Shown here: piece after piece, positions 21,975 to 34,186 of the stretch
How the letters are laid out: the number at the start of each line of letters is the position of its first letter
Numbering within the stretch: position 1 is the first letter of the stretch
NCBI GenBank assembly: GCA_022376925.1
Contig: JAIOJX010000025.1
Span: forward strand, 97,243,608 to 97,307,607
DNA from: Tragulus kanchil
Taxonomy: Eukaryota > Chordata > Mammalia > Artiodactyla > Tragulidae
Reading direction: 5' to 3'
DNA length: 64,000 nt
Translations under genes and position numbers: made by a program
The notes under the pieces: generated by a model
The model's input: only the letters and a program-made list of their open reading frames with translations
Databases searched by the model: none
What the model was told of the DNA's origin: nothing

Positions 21975-24840
21975 ACACCCAGGCTCGCTTCTCAATCCCA
22001 AACCTTTGTTTGTAAAAACAACCCAAATTCACTTGCTCACAAATAGCATTCATTTTTGAACACACACACACACAAATGACAATGAGGTGAAGATATTAAA
22101 ATATGTCTACCAAGAGTCAGGTACTAAGGTGTAAATGATTTGGTAAATTATATTATGTCAGGGAAAGCAACAGGCAGAAGGAGGAGAATGGAGACCAAAG
22201 GAAACAAAGCACAGATGGGTATAGCCCTGGCAGTTACAGAATTTACAGAGAGAAATTTGCCTAAATCCTGCAATGTTCAGGTTTAAGAAGCAGACCTAAA
22301 TATTAATTGCAACAAATCATAAATACAGCAATATGCAGAAACCATGTGGAAGCATTCAACTGGGTGTGCTGTGGTCTGCATACATAAATAGGGAAACATA
22401 TTGCTGACTATGGCCAACATCAAAACTAGTGAAATGTACAGATTTTAATACTCCATTTCACTGTTGTTTTGCAGCAGTAAAATACTTTTGTAATTATGTA
22501 GCTTCAAGTAATTCTTATGGAAAATTACTTTTTTTTAAACATAATGACCTTTTAAGTTGTGGTAATAAACTTAATTTTAATTTCTAAACTATTTATACCA
22601 CTTACAGTTAGTGCCATATGATTTACAATTGCTATTTTATGGGCTCTTGTTCTCTATTTTGTTGTATAAATATTTCTCCCTTCATGTAATTTTTTAAACA
22701 ACACTGGTATAAATATGTCAATGGAGGAGGCAAAAGTAATCTTTTGTTTCTATATATTATGAAAACATGACAACAGAAATACAGGAAAATTAGGAAAATG
22801 AAGGAAATTGAAATTATTCTGTAATTAACATGTAAAGCACAGTACCTTTTCTATATAAAATGAATGGATAAGAATCATAATAAAAGGGGAGGTTTCACAT
22901 AATAATTATAAAAGATTAACTGCCTAGGAATAGACTTAAGAAATATGTGCAATTCATATAAAGATAAAATTTTTAAAATTTTATTGAGAAGCATAAATGA
23001 AGTTATAAGTAATTGAACATTTTCGTTTTGGAAGACTTATAGTAACATTTAAATTGACACAAAATTTGTCTGAAAACTCGGTACAATATCAATTAAAACA
23101 CAATTAAATTTTATTGAAAATAAACATAGGATAATAGCTATGAAAATAATGAAAAAATAATGAGAATATATTGCACCAGATACTGAAATATCTATGGTGA
23201 TTAAAACAGTTTCCTAAGCATGAATGTATCAATTGAGATTGACTAGGATATTCTGTAGCAGAAATCTTAAAATCTTCATGCATGAATGTATCAGAAAGGG
23301 GGGTATAGCCCTGGCAGTTACAGAATTTACAGAGAGAAATTTGCCTAAATCCTGCAATGTTCAGGTTTAAGAAGCAGACCTAAATATTAATTGCAACAAA
23401 TCATAAATACAGCAATATGCAGAAACCATGTGGAAGCATTCAACTGGGTGTGCTGTGGTCTGCATACATAAATAGGGAAACATATTGCTGACTATGGCCA
23501 ACATCAAAACTAGTGAAATGTACAGATTTTAATACTCCATTTCACTGTTGTTTTGTAGCAGTAAAATACTTTTGCAATTATGTAGCTTCTAGTAATTCTT
23601 ATGGAAAATTACTTTTTCCTAACATAATGACCTTTTAAGTTGTGGTAATAAACTTAATTTTAATTTCTAAACTATTTATACCACTTACAGTTAGTGCCAT
23701 ATGATTTACAATTGCTATTTTATGGGCTCTTGTTCTCTATTTTGTTGTATAAATATTTCTCCCTTCATGTAATTTTTTAAACAACACTGGTATAAATATG
23801 TCAATGGAGGAGGCAAAAGTAATCTTTTGTTTCTATATATTATGAAAACATGACAACAGAAATACAGGAAAATTAGGAAAATGAAGGAAATTGAAATTAT
23901 TCTGTAATTAACATGTAAAGCACAGTACCTTTTCTATATAAAATGAATGGATAAGAATCATAATAAAAGGGGAGGTTTCACATAATAATTATAAAAGATT
24001 AACTGCCTAGGAATAGACTTAAGAAATATGTGCAATTCATATAAAGATAAAATTTTTAAAATTTTATTGAGAAGCATAAATGAAGTTATAAGTAATTGAA
24101 CATTTTCGTTTTGGAAGACTTATAGTAACATTTAAATTGACACAAAATTTGTCTGAAAACTCGGTACAATATCAATTAAAACACAATTAAATTTTATTGA
24201 AAATAAACATAGGATAATAGCTATGAAAATAATGAAAAAATAATGAGAATATATTGCACCAGATACTGAAATATCTATGGTGATTAAAACAGTTTCCTAA
24301 GCATGAATGTATCAATTGAGATTGACTAGGATATTCTGTAGCAGAAATCTTAAAATCTTCATGACCTAAACTAAGGTTTAGTTTTTAGCTTGTTCAACAG
24401 ACCTTTGCAGGTCACCTCAGAGCACTGTTTACAATTCCTGACTCTAGGATTCAAGCAGAAAAAACAGTATCATCTTTAGAATTAGAGCTAGCATGCAGAC
24501 AGATAAAAGAGCACTAAAGTTTTTGAGCTAATAGTAAAATGCTCTATCACTTATCATCTCTGCTTACAGCTCATTGGGCAGAAATGGCCCCACCTAGCTA
24601 CATTGGGCTTGGGAAATGAAATTCAGCCATGTATCTGGAAGGTAGGAAGCTCCAAATATTTGGTGATCAGCATAATGACTAGCACTATTAGAAATAAGCA
24701 GACATATAAAGCAGGCAGAACCGTCTAAGAGTAGAATATAAGAATTAAGTTTCTAGTAAAGTTTAGATTATAATATTGAAATTGTTTGTTTGCATCTGTA
24801 TGTGTCACATGTGTTGTGGGTGTGTGCATTTTTTACTATG
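21975..24840. other. AT-rich unannotated DNA with a small CA repeat
   Basis: It holds a short CA run at 22060-22074 and otherwise no recognised gene or element. Most of it lies in duplication 9. Confidence 0.5.
22217..24363 (+). repeat. Direct duplication 9 (A 22217-23280, B 23301-24363)
   Basis: The offset is 1084, falling to 1083. The left half differs by a few single bases (for example TTTTGCAGCAG against TTTTGTAGCAG, and a T/C change in TTTTTAAACATAATG). The 20-bp filler at 23281-23300 reads like a corrupted echo of GCATGAATGTATCAATTGAG at 23219. Confidence 0.94.
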
Positions 24841-24945
24841 TAGCTAATCATTCATTCAAGAAAGATTTAATCTTGTGCCTACAACATGCTAGATGATATT
24901 GTAGGCCCTAGGGATATGATGAAGAAAAACACAAACAGGAATACC
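24841..24945 (-). mobile_element. L2/MIR-like 3' end, minus strand
   Basis: ATCATTCATTCAAGAAAGAT, TGCCTACAACATGCTAGATG and TAGGCCCTAGGGATATGATG follow the inverted 3' end shared by L2 and MIR-type elements. A duplicate is at 25943-26047. Confidence 0.55.
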
Positions 24946-25039
24946 TCACCTTACTTTGTTATTGGAGATATAGTTCCAAGGGATACATGACTTATGCACT
25001 CATAGATCAGAGTCTATTCATGAAAAAAGTGAGTGTACA

Positions 25040-25361
25040 CTAACAGTGTAAGATGGTTCCCTTTTCTCCACACTCTCTCCAGCATTTATTGTTTGTAGAC
25101 TTTTGATGATGGTCATTCTGACTGGTGTGAGGTGATATCTCATTGTAGCTTTGATTTGCATTTTTCTAATAATGAACAACATTGATCATCTTTTCATGTG
25201 TTTGTTGGCCATCTGTATGTCTTCTTTGGAGAAATGTCTATGTCTTTTTCTCATTTTTTCATTAGGTTGTTAGTATTTTAGTGTTGAGCTGTTTGTGTAT
25301 TCCGGAAATTAATTCTTTGTCGGTTGTTTCATTTGCTATTGTTTTTTTTTTTTCTTCCATT
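25040..25361 (-). mobile_element. L1 ORF2 fragment, minus strand, first copy
   Basis: Contains inverted ORF2 C-terminal blocks such as GGTCATTCTGACTGGTGTGA and GGCCATCTGTATGTCTTCTT. It is cut at the duplication join and continues only in unit 10B. Confidence 0.85.
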
Positions 25362-26141
25362 TTAAAAATAATGAAAAATAATGAGAATATATTGCACCAG
25401 ATACTGAAATATCTATGGTGATTAAAACAGTTTCCTGTAGCAGAATTTTTCTTAAAATCTTCATGACCTAAACTAAGGTTTAGTTTTTAGCTTGTTCAAC
25501 AGACCTTTGCAGGTCACCTCAGAGCACTGTTTACAATTCCTGACTCTAGGATTCAAGCAGAAAAAACAGTATCATCTTTAGAATTAGAGCTAGCATGCAG
25601 ACAGATAAAAGAGCACTAAAGTTTTTGAGCTAATAGTAAAATGCTCTATCACTTATCATCTCTGCTTACAGCTCATTGGGCAGAAATGGCCCCACCTAGC
25701 TACATTGGGCTTGGGAAATGAAATTCAGCCATGTATCTGGAAGGTAGGAAGCTCCAAATATTTGGTGATCAGCATAATGACTAGCACTATTAGAAATAAG
25801 CAGACATATAAAGCAGGCAGAACCGTCTAAGAGTAGAATATAAGAATTAAGTTTCTAGTAAAGTTTAGATTATAATATTGAAATTGTTTGTTTGCATCTG
25901 TATGTGTCACATGTGTTGTGGGTGTGTGCATTTTTTACTATGTAGCTAATCATTCATTCAAGAAAGATTTAATCTTGTGCCTACAACATGCTAGATGATA
26001 TTGTAGGCCCTAGGGATATGATGAAGAAAAACACAAACAGGAATACCTCACCTTACTTTGTTATTGGAGATATAGTTCCAAGGGATACATGACTTATGCA
26101 CTCATAGATCAGAGTCTATTCATGAAAAAAGTGAGTGTACA

Positions 26142-27005
26142 CTAACAGTGTAAGATGGTTCCCTTTTCTCCACACTCTCTCCAGCATTTATTGTTTGTAG
26201 ACTTTTGATGATGGTCATTCTGACTGGTGTGAGGTGATATCTCATTGTAGCTTTGATTTGCATTTTTCTAATAATGAACAACATTGATCATCTTTTCATG
26301 TGTTTGTTGGCCATCTGTATGTCTTCTTTGGAGAAATGTCTATGTCTTTTTCTCATTTTTTCATTAGGTTGTTAGTATTTTAGTGTTGAGCTGTTTGTGT
26401 ATTCCGGAAATTAATTCTTTGTCGGTTGTTTCATTTGCTATTGTTTTCTTCCATTCTGAGGATTGTCTTTTCACATTTTTTATGGTTTCTTTTGCTGTAC
26501 AAAAGCTTTTAAGTTTAGTTACGTCCCACTTATTTATTTTTGTCTTTATTTCCATTACTCTAGAGGGGGGGTTGCAGAAGATCCTTCTTTGATTTATGTC
26601 ATCAAGTGTTCTACCTATGTTGTCCTCTAAGAGTTCTGTGGTTTCTGGTTTTATAGTTAGGTCTTTGATCCATTTTGAGTCTTTGTGTAAGGCATTAGGG
26701 AATGTTCCAACTTCGTTTTTTTACATGTAGCTGTCCAATTTTTCCAGCACCATTTATTGAAGAGACTATTTTTTCTCCATGGTATATGTTTGCCCCCTTT
26801 GCCAAAGATAGGGTACCCATAGGTGTATGGGTTTATCTCTGGGCTCTCTACCTTGTTCCACTGGTCTACATTTCTGTTTTTGATCCAGTACCATACTGTC
26901 TTGATGACTGTTGTTTTGTTGTATCATCTGAAGTTAGGAAGGTTGATCCCTTCAACTCCATTTTTCTTTTTCAGTCTGTTCAAAACAGTGCCATGCATTT
27001 TTCAT
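26142..27005 (-). mobile_element. L1 ORF2 fragment, minus strand, second and longer copy
   Basis: This carries the fragment on through inverted ORF2 sequence (TTTTTCCAGCACCATTTATT, CTCTGGGCTCTCTACCTTGT, CATACTGTCTTGATGACTGT). It begins inside ORF2, with neither L1 3' UTR nor tail, so it is an internal piece. Frames at 26364, 26383, 26702 and 26823 are relics of it. Confidence 0.85.
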
Positions 27006-27144
27006 TGATGTCTTCTGTTTTATCTTCCTGGATACATTTTGTTAAATATCACCTTAGAAATAATAGATTTTATGCTATATAAAATCAAATCTTCCATATA
27101 AATCATGTTCCTTTTAATCTTTTAAATAGACATATTTTAGAGTA

Positions 27145-27385
27145 GTTTTTAAAAATACTTATTTATTTATTTTCAATTTATTATATTGGAGTATCACTGA
27201 TTAACAGTGTTCTGTTAATTTCAGGAGCACATCAAAATTATTCAGTGATACATTTACATATATCTGTTCTTTTTTCAAATTCTTTGCCCATATAGGTTAT
27301 TACAGAGTACTGAGCAGAGTTCCCCTGCCATATGGTAGGTCCCTGTTGGTAATCTGTCTTATGTAGTGAATGGTGGTAGATTCAT
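27145..27385 (-). mobile_element. L1 3' UTR fragment, minus strand
   Basis: GGAGTATCACTGATTAACAG, TCAGTGATACATTTACATAT and TTATTACAGAGTACTGAGCA follow the inverted 3' UTR common in artiodactyl L1s. It abuts an older L1 on the right. Confidence 0.75.
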
Positions 27386-27654
27386 AGCCACATTGAGAAA
27401 AAGGACAGAGTTCCCACCTACTCCCCAATTGCACATGTACAGCACTCACCAGAGTGGTACATTTCTTACAATTGAAGATCCAAAATTGAGACATGATTAT
27501 CATCCAAAGTCTGTGGCTTGCATTCATTTGAATTCATGCATTCTGTGTGTTTTGACAAATGTATAATGACAGGTAACCACCATTATAGTATCCCATAGAA
27601 TAGTTTTGATACCCTAAAAATTCTCCTATTCATCTTTACTTCTGCTTTAGTACC

Positions 27655-27833
27655 GGTTTCCCTGATGGCTCACACAGTATAGAGTCCACCTGTAATATAG
27701 GAGATTTGGGAGAAGGGACTGGCTAACCACTCCAGTGTTCTTGCCTGGAGAATTCCATGGACAGAGGAGCCTGGTTGGCTGCATTCCATTGATTGCACAG
27801 TTGGACACAGCTGAGCGACTTTCACTTTCACTT
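27655..27833 (+). mobile_element. BovA-type SINE, plus strand, nested in old L1
   Basis: It has the head TTTCCCTGATGGCTCACACA, then CCACTCCAGTGTTCTTGCCT, GAGAATTCCATGGACAGAGG and AGCTGAGCGACTTTCACTTT. The L1 sequence resumes at CCCCTGCAACCACC. A short CTTTAG flank on each side may be the target-site duplication. Confidence 0.92.
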
Positions 27834-28620
27834 TAGCCCCTGCAACCACCAAACATTTTATTGTCTCTGTAGTGTTGCTTTCCCTAGATTATCCTACAGT
27901 TGGAGTCATACAGTATGCAGTCTTTTCGTCTCGGCTTCTGTCATTTAGTGATATGGATTTATGTTTCGTTCATGTCTTTTCATGCCTTGATAGCTCATTT
28001 CTTTTAAGTGCTAAATAATATTCCATTGTCTGGACATACAACAGTTCATCCATTAGCTTACTGAAGGATATCTTAATTGTTTCCAAATTCCAGTAATTAG
28101 GAATAAAACTGTGATAAAATTCACTTGCAGAGTTTTATATAGACATATGTTTTCAACTCCCTTGGGTAAAAATACCAAGGATCATGATTGCTGTATAATA
28201 TGGTAAGAGTATGTTTAATTGTATAAGAAACTGCCAGACTCTCCTCTAGAGTAACTGTGCCACTTTGCATTTTCACCAGCAATGTATGAGAGAGTTCCAC
28301 ATCCTCTGGCATTTGGATTGCCAGTTATCTGAATTTGGGCCATTCTACTAGGTTTGCATTGATATTTCATTGTTGTTTTAAGTCTTAATTAATTAATATC
28401 TAGTCTCAAATAATATATGATGTTAAACATACGCTTATTTGCCATATGTGTATCTTCTCTGGTGAAGTCTGTGTTCAGGTCTTTTGCCCATTTATTCGTT
28501 GGGTTGTTCATTTTCTTATTGTTGACTTTAAGAGTTCTTTGTATATTTTGGATAGTAGACTCTTATCAAAAATAAGACATATTTGCAAGCATTTTCTCCC
28601 ATATTGATGTCTTCTCAATC

Positions 28621-28896
28621 CTTTATTTTTATATATTTTTCCCATGTCTCTTTAATTTTTATATTTATTTACATCCATCTTTTATTCTCTAGAATGTGTG
28701 GGCCACCCATTGCAGTGGCCTCTCTCATTGCAGAGCACTGGCTCTGGGCGTGTGGGCTCCAGAGCACTGGCTTGTAATTGAACACAAGGGTCCAGCCACT
28801 ATGTGGCATGTGGGATCTTCCTGGGCCTGGGTTCAAACGGGTGCCCCTTGCACTGCAAGGGGAACTCTCTACCCACTGAATGACCAGGGAAGCCCC
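28621..28896 (-). mobile_element. CHR-variant SINE, minus strand, nested in old L1
   Basis: On the minus strand it reads GGGCTTCCCTGGTCATTCAG, through GGTGCCCCTTGCACTGCAAG on the plus strand, to GCAGAGCACTGGCTCTGGGC. A 10-bp target-site duplication CTTCTCAATC flanks it at 28611-28620 and 28897-28906. The left part, about 28621-28690, is its A-rich tail in inverse. It is more diverged than the copy at 21651. Confidence 0.87.
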
Positions 28897-31043
28897 CTTC
28901 TCAATCTTTTAAAAATCCTTCATGGAACAGAGTTTTCATCTGAATAAAGTTCAATTTATCTCTTTATTCTTTCATGAGGGTTGTCTTTGATATTATAACT
29001 AAAATCATTGCCAGACCTCTGGATTTGTTCCTATGTTTCATCTAGGAGGTTTATATTTTTGTACTTTATACTTAGGTTTGTGGTTCATTTTGAGTTACTT
29101 TTTGTGGGGGTGTAAGGTTTGTGTCTAGATTAATTTGTTTGCCCCTGGATGTCCAATTGTTCCCACACCATTTGTTGAGGGCTATCTTTTCTACAGTACT
29201 TCTTTGCCACTGATTAGTTGACTATATTTGTGTGAGTCTTTGTATAGGCTCTGTACTCTGTTATGTTTGTTTACTTGTCTGTTCTCTCAACAGGACCACA
29301 GTGTCTTGCCTATATAGTTTTACAGTAAGTAGTAAAATCCTGTAGTGTTGGTCCACCAGCATTGTTTTTCTCTTTTAATATTGTGTTGGCTATTCTATAT
29401 CTTTTGTTTTTCATATAAACTTTAGAATAAGTTTATCGATATTCACAGAATAACTTGTTGGCATTTTGATTGAAATTGCATTGAATCTGTGCATCAAGTT
29501 AAAAGAACTGACATTTTCATAATATGGAGTCTTTCTACCCATCCATCTGGAACATCTCTTCATTTATTTAGTTCCTTGCTTCTATTTGTCAGTTTTTGTA
29601 GTTTTCCTCATATATGTATTACATTTTATTTGATTCATACTTAGGTGTTTTATGTTTTGAGATACTAACAGAGATGGCATTGTAATTTAAATTTCAAATT
29701 CCAATTGTGGATTGCTGATATATAGAAAAGTGATTATATTTTGAAGATAAGCCTTATATACTGCCTTTTTGCTAGAATCAGTTTTTAGTCCCAAGAGTCA
29801 TGTTTATTTTTTACTAAATTTGTGTTTTTCCTTCTTGTCTTTCCCAGAGTTACTAAACTGTAGCTATTTTCTTTTCTTAATCTAAACGTTTGGCATTTAA
29901 AATTTTATATTCAGTTTTCTAATTCACTAATTACTGTTTTGTCACTTTAAAATATTTTCCCCACTGAATGACCAGGGAAGCCCCTTCTCAATCTTAAAAA
30001 TCCTTCATGGAACAGAGTTTTCATCTGAATAAAGTTCAATTTATCTCTTTATTCTTTCATGAGGGTTGTCTTTGATATTATAACTAAAATCATTGCCAGA
30101 CCTCTGGATTTGTTCCTATGTTTCATCTAGGAGGTTTATATTTTTGTACTTTATACTTAGGTTTGTGGTTCATTTTGAGTTACTTTTTGTGGGGGTGTAA
30201 GGTTTGTGTCTAGATTAATTTGTTTGCCCCTGGATGTCCAATTGTTCCCACACCATTTGTTGAGGGCTATCTTTTCTACAGTACTTCTTTGCCACTGATT
30301 AGTTGACTATATTTGTGTGAGTCTTTGTATAGGCTCTGTACTCTGTTATGTTTGTTTACTTGTCTGTTCTCTCAACAGGACCACAGTGTCTTGCCTATAT
30401 AGTTTTACAGTAAGTAGTAAAATCCTGTAGTGTTGGTCCACCAGCATTGTTTTTCTCTTTTAATATTGTGTTGGCTATTCTATATCTTTTGTTTTTCATA
30501 TAAACTTTAGAATAAGTTTATCGATATTCACAGAATAACTTGTTGGCATTTTGATTGAAATTGCATTGAATCTGTGCATCAAGTTAAAAGAACTGACATT
30601 TTCATAATATGGAGTCTTTCTACCCATCCATCTGGAACATCTCTTCATTTATTTAGTTCCTTGCTTCTATTTGTCAGTTTTTGTAGTTTTCCTCATATAT
30701 GTATTACATTTTATTTGATTCATACTTAGGTGTTTTATGTTTTGAGATACTAACAGAGATGGCATTGTAATTTAAATTTCAAATTCCAATTGTGGATTGC
30801 TGATATATAGAAAAGTGATTATATTTTGAAGATAAGCCTTATATACTGCCTTTTTGCTAGAATCAGTTTTTAGTCCCAAGAGTCATGTTTATTTTTTACT
30901 AAATTTGTGTTTTTCCTTCTTGTCTTTCCCAGAGTTACTAAACTGTAGCTATTTTCTTTTCTTAATCTAAACGTTTGGCATTTAAAATTTTATATTCAGT
31001 TTTCTAATTCACTAATTACTGTTTTGTCACTTTAAAATATTTT
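28872..31043 (+). repeat. Direct duplication 11 (A 28872-29958, B 29959-31043)
   Basis: The offset is 1088, then 1085 after C and T runs that are shorter in B near its left edge (GCCCCTTCTCAATCTTAAAA). The unit starts inside the CHR-variant SINE and runs through the old L1 ORF2. A SINE stub of about 25 bases at 29961-29985 therefore exists without the rest of the SINE. Confidence 0.95.
29982..30886 (-). mobile_element. Old L1 ORF2, duplicate segment in unit 11B
   Basis: Second copy of 28897-29800. It continues the alignment to the same L1 boundary. Confidence 0.85.
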
Positions 31044-31324
31044 CTTCCATTATTTTTGGCTAATTTTACTTATATTTTGACCTGAACGATCACATACAAT
31101 AGTCTCTTCCTGTTTTGTTAATTATAAAAAATATTTGTGCAATTTGATTTCTCACAGGGCACAACATGGTGTTATCTTATGCCTAGGGTCAAATAAGAGA
31201 TCAACTATGGCTGAAAAACTTAGTTTTGTGACACTGGATACGTAAAATGAGGCATCTTCCACTGAATGCAGCTGTAATGATTAAAAATAATAAATGGAAA
31301 AGATTTAGCAGAATATTAGGTTCA
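30887..31324. other. Unannotated DNA between two L1 fragments
   Basis: No gene or clear repeat. The part left of 31043 repeats 29801-29958. Confidence 0.45.
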
Positions 31325-31640
31325 TAATACATGCACAATGAGACATTACTCAGTCATTAAAAAGGATGCAGTCTTCCTGTTTGGAGAAACATGGGTGAAC
31401 CTAGAGGATATTATGTTAGGTGACATAAGTTAGAGAAAGATAAATACCATAAAATTTCATTTTTCTGTGAAATCTAAAATATAAATAAATAAGTTAATAA
31501 TCAAGCCTAATAGAAATAGACTCATATATACACAAAACAAACAGGCAATTGCCAAAGGGGAGGGAGAAGGAGGAAGGATTATATATTTGATAGATATTTT
31601 TGGATATATGTTTTCTTAGGTTCAAAAATTTAAAACCTCC
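31325..31640 (+). mobile_element. L1 3' end, plus strand
   Basis: GACATTACTCAGTCATTAAA, GGGTGAACCTAGAGGATATT and AAATACCATAAAATTTCATT, then GACTCATATATACACAAAAC and GCAATTGCCAAAGGGGAGGG, match the end of ORF2 and start of the 3' UTR in direct orientation. It is the one clearly plus-strand L1 insertion in the window. Confidence 0.82.
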
Positions 31641-34186
31641 TACTAAAATATAATTATGTTATTTTATTCAAATTAATTGCCTGTAAATCATGAACAGAGG
31701 TAATTTATAGAGATGGAGCTATCTTATAAGGTCTGGATTTCTTTCAGTGTTATCATTCCATTTTGAAGACAAGCTGTTTTCCTATAGCAAATGCCATGAA
31801 ATTTATAAGACATATTTGATGTAATTTCATTGTTGAGTGTGTGGAATACAGCTACATCCATTTTTGTCTGTATTGTCTGTGACTGTTTTCACATTACAGT
31901 GCCAAAGTTGAGTAGGTAAGAGAGATAAATGGCTTGTAAAACCTAAAATATTTAATATTTGTTCCTTCATGGGAATAAAAGAAGTTCCCAAAATGGATAT
32001 CACCTTGGAAACAGTAGCAATTGACACTCTGTATATGATACATCACATTCTTTATCTTGCTAAACTAGGGTAAAATTTTTCAGGAGTAAAATTTGTAGAC
32101 TCAGATGGAACTAAGAATGGTGAAAGGCAGACTAGGACAATTACTTTAAGAATGTATCTATCTAGATAGAACAGTAGATCTAGATATATATCAGCAAGAG
32201 AGCTGTCTATGTTTAGTTCATCTTCTTGAGGATGTAAGGCCTCCCAATATATTTTTAACACAGTGCCTGTTTGCATTAGAAGGTGATTTGCTGGTATTGT
32301 TTGCATAGAGGAGAAAGAAGGGAAAAGATAGCAGACAGAATGCATGGAAATGCATAGAAATGGATTTCAGAACTAATTCAATTTTCACAATAATTTTTAA
32401 TTTTAAACTTTAGTGCCATGAAAACAAATATGATAAATAATCCGTATAAATTGTTTCCTTGAGTTTCTCTAAAAGTGAGGATTTTTCCAAATAGCCACTT
32501 TGGGGATACCATGGTCCCCTAACCACAATGCTGATTTTGATATACGCGTATTGTATCTCCATTTATTTCAAGAGGTTTTGGAATATTTTTTAAAATGGTC
32601 AAGAGAGAATTGATTTGAAATAACTTTAATTTACAAAATAACTACATGAAAGATAGCAATTTTAAGAAACCCTTGGAATATGACATTTAGTTAAACAAAC
32701 AAAAATTAAATAACCACAGAGTCAAGAAGCATGAAACCAAAGGACAATAGATAGCATTATACTTTTTCAAAAAAAGGAAAAAAATACAATTTTGTTATTT
32801 TATTCAAATTAATTGCCTGTAAATCATGAACAGAGGTAATTTATAGAGATGGAGCTATCTTATAAGGTCTGGATTTCTTTCAGTGTTATCATTCCATTTT
32901 GAAGACAAGCTGTTTTCCTATAGCAAATGCCATGAAATTTATAAGACATATTTGATGTAATTTCATTGTTGAGTGTGTGGAATACAGCTACATCCATTTT
33001 TGTCTGTATTGTCTGTGACTGTTTTCACATTACAGTGCCAAAGTTGAGTAGGTAAGAGAGATAAATGGCTTGTAAAACCTAAAATATTTAATATTTGTTC
33101 CTTCATGGGAATAAAAGAAGTTCCCAAAATGGATATCACCTTGGAAACAGTAGCAATTGACACTCTGTATATGATACATCACATTCTTTATCTTGCTAAA
33201 CTAGGGTAAAATTTTTCAGGAGTAAAATTTGTAGACTCAGATGGAACTAAGAATGGTGAAAGGCAGACTAGGACAATTACTTTAAGAATGTATCTATCTA
33301 GATAGAACAGTAGATCTAGATATATATCAGCAAGAGAGCTGTCTATGTTTAGTTCATCTTCTTGAGGATGTAAGGCCTCCCAATATATTTTTAACACAGT
33401 GCCTGTTTGCATTAGAAGGTGATTTGCTGGTATTGTTTGCATAGAGGAGAAAGAAGGGAAAAGATAGCAGACAGAATGCATGGAAATGCATAGAAATGGA
33501 TTTCAGAACTAATTCAATTTTCACAATAATTTTTAATTTTAAACTTTAGTGCCATGAAAACAAATATGATAAATAATCCGTATAAATTGTTTCCTTGAGT
33601 TTCTCTAAAAGTGAGGATTTTTCCAAATAGCCACTTTGGGGATACCATGGTCCCCTAACCACAATGCTGATTTTGAAATACGAGTATTGTATCTCCATTT
33701 ATTTCAAGAGGTTTTGGAATATTTTTTAAAATGGTCAAGAGAGAATTGATTTGAAATAACTTTAATTTACAAAATAACTACATGAAAGATAGCAATTTTA
33801 AGAAACCCTTGGAATATGACATTTAGTTAAACAAACAAAAATTAAATAACCACAGAGTCAAGAAGCATGAAACCAAAGGACAATAGATAGCATTTACTGT
33901 AAAAAGGAAAAAAAATACAATTTTTGTAACATACTTGTTTAAAATATGCAAAATCAGAGCATTTAACTATCTTTGGTTATTTTGGCATACAATCATAGTC
34001 AGTCTTATTACATGCCAACCTTATTGCTGTCTTACAGAATAACTCCTAGATTATTATTGTTGATGAGATAATATCATATTTCAAGATCTGGATCCAGATT
34101 CTTTGAGACAAGTGGCTGAGTTTTTTATATACACAAATTCTCCAGCCGTGAGGTGTAATAAAACACAAGAAGAGCTGATAGTCATC
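31641..34186. other. AT-rich unannotated DNA, mostly within duplication 12
   Basis: No exon, domain or recognised element. The reverse-strand frames of 66 and 97 codons occur twice only because the DNA is duplicated. Confidence 0.5.
31658..33893 (+). repeat. Direct duplication 12 (A 31658-32793, B 32794-33893)
   Basis: The offset is 1136. Inside, only scattered base changes are seen, for example TATACGCGTATTG against AATACGAGTATTG. At A's right edge AGATAGCATT is followed by an A-rich filler that resembles, with errors, the sequence after B's edge. Confidence 0.93.

Larger units (their letters stand above)
24226..26455 (+). repeat. Direct duplication 10 (A 24226-25361, B 25362-26455)
   Basis: The offset is 1138 at the left edge and 1102 afterwards. 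Copy B lost about 36 bases between AAACAGTTTCCT and GTAGCAGAA, very near its left edge. Copy A has an expanded T run (25341-25353) at its right edge where B reads GTTTTCTTCC. The left edge is a third occurrence of a sequence in unit 9. Confidence 0.92.
27386..29800 (-). mobile_element. Old L1 (3' UTR to ORF2), minus strand, with two nested SINEs
   Basis: From left to right are inverted 3' UTR blocks (GAGTGGTACATTTCTTACAA, GACAAATGTATAATGACAGG), then ORF2 blocks (CCAGCAATGTATGAGAGAGT, TGGATGTCCAATTGTTCCCA, AATATTGTGTTGGCTATTCT). A BovA SINE (27655-27833) and a CHR-variant SINE (28621-28896) are inserted in it. Net L1 length is roughly 1.95 kb. The ORF2 part has many stops. Confidence 0.87.

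Noticed and set aside
21628..22071. 147-codon reverse-strand frame rich in Gly/Arg/Cys/Val
   Set aside because: It runs through the GC-rich SINE and the adjoining C-rich and CA repeats in reverse, which explains both its length and its composition.
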